Shown: one piece after another, positions 1 to 4,233 of the stretch
How positions within the stretch are numbered: position 1 is the stretch's first letter
How the letters are laid out: each line of letters starts with the position of its first letter
Assembly (NCBI GenBank): GCA_946647055.1
Contig: CAMPCT010000145.1
Location: 1-5,695, forward strand
Direction: 5' to 3'
DNA: 5,695 nt
Origin: an uncultured Atopobium sp.
GTDB taxonomy: Bacteria > Actinomycetota > Coriobacteriia > Coriobacteriales > Atopobiaceae
Notes under the pieces: model-generated
Databases searched by the model: none
What the model was told of the DNA's origin: nothing
Seen by the model: the letters and a program-made list of their open reading frames with translations, nothing else
Position numbers and translations under genes: made by a program

Positions 1-43
1 CTAGAACCTTATGTTTCCGCAGGATTCGCAAAAGTTTAGGTCG

Positions 44-59
44 AATAGTGTACACTATT
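44..59. promoter_or_regulatory. Perfect 16-bp palindrome, candidate operator
   Basis: AATAGTGTACACTATT is an exact palindrome, extended by a G:T and then a C:G match on the flanks (43/60, 42/61). An uninterrupted 16-bp dyad in a non-coding region is typical of a dimeric regulator site. Its core GTGTACAC fits the loose GTnTAnAC pattern described for HutC-type GntR operators, although the two n positions differ from the stricter consensus (GTMTAKAC). TetR-type regulators also use such sites. It lies about 320 bases before the first gene, so it may control a leader promoter or a divergent gene to the left of the window. Confidence 0.5.
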
Positions 60-90
60 TGTGTCTAACGCTACGGGCCGACGGGGGCGT

Positions 91-181
91 GACAAGGGCG
101 TGGCTCAAGGCAGATTGCAAGTACGATTTGACATTTCCCGTCACTGTCCGAGGCAGACGAAAAGAGTTTCTGCCCTTTGTC
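91..181 (+). other. Long-range helix closing an 80-90 base leader domain
   Basis: GACAAGGGC (91-99) can pair with GCCCTTTGTC (172-181) as nine base pairs with one bulged T (176). It would close a domain of about 70 bases. Within it, two copies of GGCAGA (109-114 and 152-157) can each pair with TCTGCC (169-174), which overlaps the right arm of the closing helix, so the three pairings are mutually exclusive. This could be an RNA switch or chance. No known riboswitch motif was recognised. Confidence 0.25.
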
Positions 182-193
182 CAACGGTCGCAT

Positions 194-213
194 TTGCCCA
201 GTTAAAATGGGCT
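194..213. promoter_or_regulatory. Inverted repeat around a -10-like hexamer, candidate operator
   Basis: TTGCCCAGTTAAAATGGGCT contains GCCCA (196-200) and TGGGC (208-212), five perfect base pairs around seven bases. The hexamer TAAAAT (203-208, five of six matches to TATAAT) overlaps the dyad, an arrangement usual where a repressor covers a promoter. The -35 is poor. A related element, TTGCCCAAAAGTTTGGCT, lies upstream of the esterase gene at 4142-4159. As RNA, the same arms could instead compete with the terminator-like hairpin just downstream. Confidence 0.35.
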
Positions 214-226
214 AGATGCGCTTGAG

Positions 227-262
227 TGGGCGGATTGAGAAATGTCGTCCGCCCATTTTGTT
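227..262 (+). terminator. Intrinsic terminator-like hairpin in the leader
   Basis: TGGGCGGA (227-234) pairs perfectly with TCCGCCCA (248-255) around a 13-base loop, and TTTTGTT (256-262) follows at once. Wobble pairs into the T tract can lengthen the stem. The T tract lies only on the + side, so it acts on rightward transcription. It is 117 bases before the start codon of the binding protein. It may end an upstream transcript or act as an attenuator for the transporter operon. The second reading is favoured by nearby competing arms (GCCCA at 196-200, TGGGC at 208-212). Confidence 0.6.
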
Positions 263-310
263 CCCCGCCGATAATGAACCAATTCCCCTTAGTCATGATG
301 ATGTGTCTGC

Positions 311-373
311 TCCCCTCCGCGGGGGACGATTGTTGCGACTACCAAGCGTTTTTAACAGCGAATATGGAGGGGG
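311..373 (+). promoter_or_regulatory. Ribosome binding site of the first gene and a facing anti-SD segment
   Basis: The binding-protein gene has an unusually strong ribosome binding site, GGAGGGGG (366-373), five bases before ATG at 379. CCCCTCC (312-318) is its perfect seven-base complement (366-372), extendable by G:T pairs on both sides. The same C-rich segment can instead form a local hairpin, TCCCC (311-315) with GGGGA (322-326), which would leave the site free. Two more segments, TTCCCC at 261-266 and at 283-288, can pair with GGGGAA (370-375). This is compatible with translational control by masking the ribosome binding site, but it rests on base complementarity alone. Confidence 0.35.
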
Positions 374-378
374 AAGAA

Positions 379-1416
379 ATGGCAAAGACGATCACGAGAA
401 GGCAGTTCCTCACCGCAGAGGGTGCCCTTGGCGCGGCAATGATGCTCGCGGGCTGCAGCGCCGACGCCCCCAGTGGCGGCGATGAGGGCGGCATCGGCCA
501 CCTCGACCCCGCCGACATGAAGATCGAGATGATCTCGACCGCTCCCGGCGAGGTCACCGCAATGCAGATCGACGTCATGGCTGCCTATGCTGCGGAGCAC
601 GGCGTCGGTGACTTCAGGGGCGAGTACTACGACACCAACGTCGCCAAGGAGGCCGAGCTCATCGAGAACGCCATCCAGCGCGGCGTCCACTGCATCATCA
701 TCTTCAACCAGAACGACATCGACTGCGCCGACAGCATGAACGCCGCCGTCGAGGCAGGCGTCCTCGTGATGCTCTACCTCACCAAGGTCGACTGCAACTA
801 CACGCTGTTCGTCGGCGAGGACAGCTACGCCGCAGGTCAGGTCCAGGGCGAGCTTGCTGGCAATTGGGCCCGCGAGAACCTGGTCGCCCAGGGCAAGGAC
901 GTCAACTTCGCAGCGAGCACCTTCTCCATCTCCTCCGCCGCCATCCAGCGCTTCGAGGGCTGCCGCGACAAGTTCATGGAGCTGGTCCCCGAGGCCAACT
1001 TCGTGGGCTCCTTCGAGGCCGCCTATCGTGAGGCCGGTATCGAGATGGGCGAGGACATCCTCCAGACCCACCCCGAGGTCAACGTCATCACGACCGTGAG
1101 CGACGACCCCTGCATCGGCGTCGTCGAGGCCTATCGCGCCGCCGGCAAGACGGGCGATGACGTCGCCATCTTCGGCCTTGACGGCATCCCCGTGATCCTG
1201 CGTGAGGTCGAGAAGAACGACCTGGTCAAGGGTACCGTCGAGACTCCGACCAACGGCGCTGGCATCGAGTTGCTCCAGGCCGCCATCGACATCCTCTCGG
1301 GCAACAGCGATCTCGAGATTGCTGCCCGCACCGAGCGCATCTGGGACAACACCCCCATCACCATCGACGACCTCGACAAGTACGAGGAGCTGCTCAACTA
1401 CCACTACGAGGGTTAG
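379..1416 (+). CDS. Tat-exported lipoprotein, substrate-binding protein of a CUT2-type sugar ABC transporter
   Basis: This 345-residue protein should bind the transported solute at the outer face of the membrane and deliver it to the permease. Residues 1-26 form a lipoprotein signal with a twin-arginine motif (TRRQFL, 6-11), a hydrophobic stretch and the lipobox LAGC, so Cys26 would be lipidated after Tat export. The mature part reads as a periplasmic-binding-protein fold of the ribose/galactose class (Peripla_BP_4): the NAIQRGVHCIIIFN region (97-110), FVGEDSYAAGQ (144-154), the hinge region ITTVSDDPCIGVVEAYRAAG (237-256) and the FGLDG motif (265-269). The ATG at 379 is chosen for its strong ribosome binding site and because it places the Tat motif correctly; upstream in-frame ATGs are too early. 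The mature domain has five cysteines besides Cys26, many for an exported protein but tolerable in an anaerobe. It is the first gene of the operon, 103 bases before the ATPase gene. The ligand is unknown: sugar, sugar derivative or another small polyol-like solute. Confidence 0.93.
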   Translation: MAKTITRRQFLTAEGALGAAMMLAGCSADAPSGGDEGGIGHLDPADMKIEMISTAPGEVTAMQIDVMAAYAAEHGVGDFRGEYYDTNVAKEAELIENAIQRGVHCIIIFNQNDIDCADSMNAAVEAGVLVMLYLTKVDCNYTLFVGEDSYAAGQVQGELAGNWARENLVAQGKDVNFAASTFSISSAAIQRFEGCRDKFMELVPEANFVGSFEAAYREAGIEMGEDILQTHPEVNVITTVSDDPCIGVVEAYRAAGKTGDDVAIFGLDGIPVILREVEKNDLVKGTVETPTNGAGIELLQAAIDILSGNSDLEIAARTERIWDNTPITIDDLDKYEELLNYHYEG

Positions 1417-1447
1417 CAAGAGCTCATCCGGAAACGGTTCAAGAGAC

Positions 1448-1494
1448 AGGGCTGGTGCCTGTGGATGCCTTACGGCGACGCGGGCACCAGCCTT
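1448..1494 (+). other. Long intercistronic hairpin between binding-protein and ATPase genes
   Basis: GGCTGGTGCC (1450-1459) pairs perfectly with GGCACCAGCC (1483-1492). With G:T pairs the stem extends from 1448-1463 to 1479-1494, and the top can add GCC (1467-1469) with GGC (1474-1476) around TTAC. No T tract follows (AGGGGTATG comes next), so this is not a standard terminator. Hairpins after the first gene of binding-protein operons, as in malE-malF, are known to stabilise the upstream message or reduce read-through, giving more binding protein than membrane components. That role is inferred here by position and structure. Confidence 0.65.
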
Positions 1495-1519
1495 AGGGGT
1501 ATGTTTGGGGGGAGAGAAA

Positions 1520-3007
1520 ATGGCCGATCCCTTCGTCCAGGTTTCACACGTAAGCAAGTCGTTTGGTGGCGTGCATGCCCTGCGCGACGTCAGCGTCTCG
1601 TTCCTTCCCGGTGAGGTGCATGCACTGGTTGGCGAGAACGGCGCGGGCAAGTCGACGCTCATCAAGATGATCTCGGGATACGAGACCCCCGACTCGGGCG
1701 AGATCATGATTGGCGGGGTCTCCCACGAGAGCGTCACCGTCGCCGAGTCCATCGCCGCGGGCGTTGGCACCGTCTATCAGGACGCCCTGCTCGCGCCACA
1801 CCTCTCGGTGGCCGAGAACGTCTTCATGGGCATGCTCCCCACGCGTCGGGGTCTTGTCGACAAGAAGCGCCTCAACGCCGACGCCAAGAAGGTCTTCGAG
1901 GGGCTTGGCATCGAGATGGACGTCACGGCGACCGTTGGCGACCTCGCGCTCTCGCAGCGCCAGTTCGTCTCCATCGCCCGCGCGCTGGCACGCGGGGCGA
2001 CCATGCTCATCATGGACGAGCCCACCGCGGCGCTCGCCGAGGCGGATGCCGAGGTTCTGTTTGGCCTCGTGGCGCACCTTGCCAGGAGGGGGACGGCGGT
2101 CATCTACATCACGCACCGCCTCGAGGAGGTCACCCGCGTCGCCGACCGCGTCACCGCAATGCGCGACGGCAAGGTGGTCGCCACCCTCGAGCGCGCGGAG
2201 GTGACGCGCGAGGGGCTCGTGCGGCTCATCGCCGGCCGCGAGCTGGGCAGCGAGTTCCCGTCTCGCGAGAGCTCCGTGGGAGAGACCGTGTTCAGGGCGA
2301 GCGACCTCTCGGGCAAGGGCGTCAACGGCGTCTCCGTCGACATCCACGCCGGTGAGATCCTGGGCGTGTACGGCCTCATGGGCTCGGGTGCGAGCGAGCT
2401 GGGCAGGCTGCTCTATGGTGCGAGCAGGATCACGGGCGGAACGCTGACCTGCAACGATGTCGACGTCACCCGTCCAAGCCCCAGCGTGATGACCACGAAG
2501 GGCGTGGGCTACGTCCCCTCGGACCGCAAGAACGAGGCCATCCTCCCCACCTTGAGCGTTGGCGAGAACGTCACCGTCTCCGCCCTCTCGAAGCTCTGCC
2601 GCCCGTTCGTCGTCGACTCCCGGAGCGAGCAGAAGATGCAGGGCGATGCGATTGGCCGCCTGAGCATCAAGACGTCCTCGGCGTCGCAGCAGGTCACCAA
2701 GCTGTCGGGCGGCAGCCAGCAGAAGGTGGTCCTTGCCCGCTGGCTGGTCAACGACTCGAGCCTGCTCGTGCTCGACGAGCCGACGCAGGGCGTTGACGTC
2801 GGCGCCCGCTACGAGCTCTACGAGGCGATCACCGAGCTGTCCGGGCAGGGGGTGGCCATCGTGATGGTCTCCACCGACCTCCCGGAGCTCCTGGGAATGA
2901 CCGACCGGATCCTCGTCATGTATGACGGCCAGCTTTCGGGAACCTTCGTCACGAGCGACTGCACGCAGGAGGAAATCGTCGCAGCCGCGTCAGGCATCGA
3001 GCGTTAG
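1520..3007 (+). CDS. Double-domain sugar ABC transporter ATPase (RbsA/MglA-like)
   Basis: This 495-residue cytoplasmic protein powers import by ATP hydrolysis and carries two fused nucleotide-binding domains, the usual CUT2 design and length. Domain 1 has Walker A GENGAGKST (38-46), the Q-loop at Gln87 (VYQD), a signature-like ALSQRQ (143-148), Walker B LIMDEPTAAL (163-172) and the switch His199 (ITHR). Domain 2 has a degenerate P-loop (GLMGSGASEL, 285-294, no lysine), a canonical signature LSGGSQQK (395-402), Walker B LLVLDEPTQGVD (415-426), and STD (451-453) where a switch histidine would sit. Thus one composite site (Walker A of domain 1, signature of domain 2) is complete and the other is degenerate, as is normal in this family. 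ATG 1520 is preceded by GGGGGGAG (1507-1514); the longer in-frame extension upstream overlaps the binding-protein gene and is not protein-like. The stop codon TAG (3005-3007) lies inside the permease gene's ribosome binding site. Substrate not deducible, so no gene symbol is given. Confidence 0.95.
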   Translation: MADPFVQVSHVSKSFGGVHALRDVSVSFLPGEVHALVGENGAGKSTLIKMISGYETPDSGEIMIGGVSHESVTVAESIAAGVGTVYQDALLAPHLSVAENVFMGMLPTRRGLVDKKRLNADAKKVFEGLGIEMDVTATVGDLALSQRQFVSIARALARGATMLIMDEPTAALAEADAEVLFGLVAHLARRGTAVIYITHRLEEVTRVADRVTAMRDGKVVATLERAEVTREGLVRLIAGRELGSEFPSRESSVGETVFRASDLSGKGVNGVSVDIHAGEILGVYGLMGSGASELGRLLYGASRITGGTLTCNDVDVTRPSPSVMTTKGVGYVPSDRKNEAILPTLSVGENVTVSALSKLCRPFVVDSRSEQKMQGDAIGRLSIKTSSASQQVTKLSGGSQQKVVLARWLVNDSSLLVLDEPTQGVDVGARYELYEAITELSGQGVAIVMVSTDLPELLGMTDRILVMYDGQLSGTFVTSDCTQEEIVAAASGIER

Positions 3008-3018
3008 GAGCAACCAAC

Positions 3019-3954
3019 ATGGGTAAGACACTGCGCAGCCTCACCACCCCAATCCTCATCGTCGTGCTCATGGCGGTCTTCGCGTTCATCGAGCCGGTGT
3101 TCCTCTCCGTGGGCAACATCTTCAGCATGCTGCGCCAGGTCTCCATCCTGGGCATCGTCGCCGCAGGGATGACCTCCATCGTGCTGACGGGCGAGATCGA
3201 CATCTCGGTTGGCTCGGTCGTCTCGTTCATCTCGTGCTGCGTGGGCCTGCTCATGGTCAGGCGCGGCGTGGACCCCGTGCTCGCGTGCCTCCTCGTCATT
3301 GCCTTCTCGACGGTGCTGATCATGATCAACTGCCTCATCATCCAGTTCACGGGCATGCCCTCCATGCTTGCCACGCTCGCCGCGATGAGCGTGTACTCGG
3401 GCCTTGCCCACCTTGTCACCCACGCCACCCCCGTCTCTGGCCTCCCCGACTCCTTCCGCATGCTCGGCCAGGGCTACCTTGGGCCCGTGCCCATCCCCAT
3501 CATCATCGTCGCCATCGTGTACGTGACCATGGGCTTCATCCTCGAGAAGACCAAGATCGGCAGGGAGATCTACGCGGTGGGAAGCAACCGCGAGGCCGCC
3601 CGCCTCTCTGGCATCCCCGTCGGCAAGACCCTGCTCGTGACCGCCGCCATGTGCGGCGCCTTGGTGGGCCTCGCCGCGTGTGCGCAGACCTCGCGCCTCT
3701 TCGCCGGCTCTCCCACGGGCGGCCTCGGCCTCGAGATGGAGGCCCTGACCGCGGTCGTGGTCGGCGGCGTCTCGTTCGCCGGAGGCAAGGGCAAGATCGG
3801 TGGCGTCTTCCTGGGCGTCGTCCTCATGGGCGTCCTTAAGAACGGCCTGTCGATCATGGGCATGTCCTCGTACGTGCAGGACATCGTCAAGGGACTCGTG
3901 CTCCTCATCGTCGTGGGCCTGGACTGCTGGCAGTCGCGTCACGCCGTCGAGTAG
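3019..3954 (+). CDS. CUT2-type sugar ABC transporter permease (RbsC-like)
   Basis: This 311-residue integral membrane protein should form the translocation path, probably as a homodimer with the double ATPase. Hydrophobic segments lie roughly at residues 11-29, 43-56, 64-80, 86-108, 118-133, 158-175, 205-222, 242-252, 260-278 and 289-303, consistent with the BPD_transp_2 fold. Family hallmarks are TGEIDISVGS (57-66, the GGIDLSVG motif), the cytoplasmic ATPase-contact loop YAVGSNREAARLSGI (185-199), and the region TAVVVGGVSFAGGKGKIGG (244-262). The start at 3019 has TAGGAG (3005-3010) eight bases upstream; this overlaps the ATPase stop codon, so the two genes are probably translationally coupled (11-base gap). 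Length is close to the family norm, so the C-terminus appears intact even though a dehydrogenase remnant follows directly after the stop codon in the same frame. Confidence 0.95.
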   Translation: MGKTLRSLTTPILIVVLMAVFAFIEPVFLSVGNIFSMLRQVSILGIVAAGMTSIVLTGEIDISVGSVVSFISCCVGLLMVRRGVDPVLACLLVIAFSTVLIMINCLIIQFTGMPSMLATLAAMSVYSGLAHLVTHATPVSGLPDSFRMLGQGYLGPVPIPIIIVAIVYVTMGFILEKTKIGREIYAVGSNREAARLSGIPVGKTLLVTAAMCGALVGLAACAQTSRLFAGSPTGGLGLEMEALTAVVVGGVSFAGGKGKIGGVFLGVVLMGVLKNGLSIMGMSSYVQDIVKGLVLLIVVGLDCWQSRHAVE

Positions 3955-4095
3955 GCGTGGGGTCATCCTTATCTCGACCGCTATGGCATGCCCGAGGAGA
4001 TGGTTGGGCAGGCGCTGCTCTTCGTGAGCGACAAGAACACGTACTGCACGGGGCAGACCATCATCATCGACGGGGGCATGACCTCGACCCTCTAG
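3955..4095 (+). pseudogene. C-terminal remnant of a short-chain dehydrogenase/reductase
   Basis: In the same frame as the permease, and starting at the codon after its stop, 46 codons run to TAG at 4093-4095. They read RYGMPEEMVGQALLFVSD and then TYCTGQTIIIDGGM, an excellent match to the C-terminal end of classical SDR enzymes (G-x-PEE-hydrophobic-LFL-SD, then TGQ-x-x-x-DGG). The Rossmann nucleotide-binding part and the catalytic Tyr-x-x-x-Lys are absent, about 200 of some 250 usual residues. No start codon with a ribosome binding site is present; the only in-frame ATG (3988) has none. The simplest reading is an ancestral fourth operon gene, an NAD(P)-dependent oxidoreductase, from which the 5' part was deleted. 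Translation as a permease extension by stop-codon read-through is possible but unlikely. Confidence 0.85.
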
Positions 4096-4100
4096 GGGCC

Positions 4101-4126
4101 GGAATGGTACGTCCATCCATTTTTTT
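4101..4126 (+). terminator. Probable intrinsic terminator of the transporter operon
   Basis: ATGG (4104-4107) pairs with CCAT (4113-4116), extended by GG (4101-4102) with CC (4117-4118) across a bulged A. An alternative register pairs AATGG (4103-4107) with CCATT (4117-4121). Seven T residues follow (4120-4126). The stem is short, but the T tract is the best in the window and lies six bases after the stop codon of the dehydrogenase remnant. It separates the transporter operon from the esterase gene. Confidence 0.6.
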
Positions 4127-4141
4127 GCCACGTGAGAAAAG

Positions 4142-4159
4142 TTGCCCAAAAGTTTGGCT
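4142..4159. promoter_or_regulatory. Inverted-repeat element upstream of the esterase gene, similar to 194-213
   Basis: TTGCCCAAAAGTTTGGCT is an imperfect dyad: GCC and AAA pair with TTT and GGC with one extra C. It shares TTGCCCA and a TGG(G)CT end with the element at 194-213. AAAAGTT occurs twice 11 bases apart (4137-4143, 4148-4154), about one helical turn. A weak promoter could follow (TTGGGG 4172-4177, 16-base spacer, TAGGAT 4194-4199), placing transcription start shortly before the chosen start codon. Both the operator and the promoter reading are tentative. Confidence 0.3.
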
Positions 4160-4233
4160 CGGGCTCATGTTTTGGGGCGGACATTCCTCGGGCTAGGATG
4201 CAGCGAAAGACGTCGATGCCCCCTGGAGCTCCC

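Larger units (their letters stand above)
1..378 (+). promoter_or_regulatory. Long structured leader upstream of the transporter operon
   Basis: I find no convincing gene in this stretch. It is visibly less GC-rich than the coding regions and packed with inverted repeats, listed separately: the palindrome at 44-59, a helix joining 91-99 to 172-181, the inverted repeat at 194-213, the terminator-like hairpin at 227-262, and C-rich segments facing the ribosome binding site. No promoter is clear. A perfect TTGACA lies at 128-133 but has no acceptable -10 hexamer 16-18 bases downstream. TAAAAT at 203-208 is a good -10 but has only a weak -35 (TTGTCC at 177-182, spacing 20). GATAAT at 270-275 also lacks a -35. 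The upstream neighbour lies outside the window, so part of this region may belong to it. I do not recognise a known riboswitch class here. Confidence 0.6.

Noticed and set aside
128..133. Perfect TTGACA promoter -35 hexamer
   Set aside because: No acceptable -10 hexamer at 16-18 bases downstream (the sequence there is GAGGCAGA), so I do not call a promoter.
11..205. 64-codon open frame in the leader
   Set aside because: No ribosome binding site, composition not protein-like, and it runs across the perfect palindrome and the long-range helix; no family recognised.
226..378. Upstream in-frame extension of the binding-protein gene
   Set aside because: It would bury the Tat lipoprotein signal 51 residues inside the protein and overlaps the terminator-like hairpin; ATG 379 has a strong ribosome binding site.
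1202..1519. Upstream in-frame extension of the ATPase gene
   Set aside because: It overlaps the binding-protein gene, is rich in Ser/Arg/Thr/Pro as expected of an out-of-frame shadow, and the ATPase domain starts cleanly at ATG 1520.
1616..1625. GTGCATGCAC palindrome
   Set aside because: It lies inside the ATPase gene and is explained by the codons for Val-His-Ala-Leu just before Walker A.
352..1770. Long antisense open frame (472 codons) opposite the binding-protein gene
   Set aside because: A GC-rich mirror of well-supported + strand genes; low-complexity Asp/Val/Leu-rich translation and it crosses two genes.
3004..4149. Antisense open frame (381 codons) opposite the permease gene
   Set aside because: Translation is dominated by His, Asp, Gly and Glu repeats, typical of an antisense shadow; the + strand permease is certain.
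3957..4196. 79-codon open frame over the dehydrogenase remnant
   Set aside because: It is in a different frame from the remnant, runs through the terminator, and has no protein-like features.
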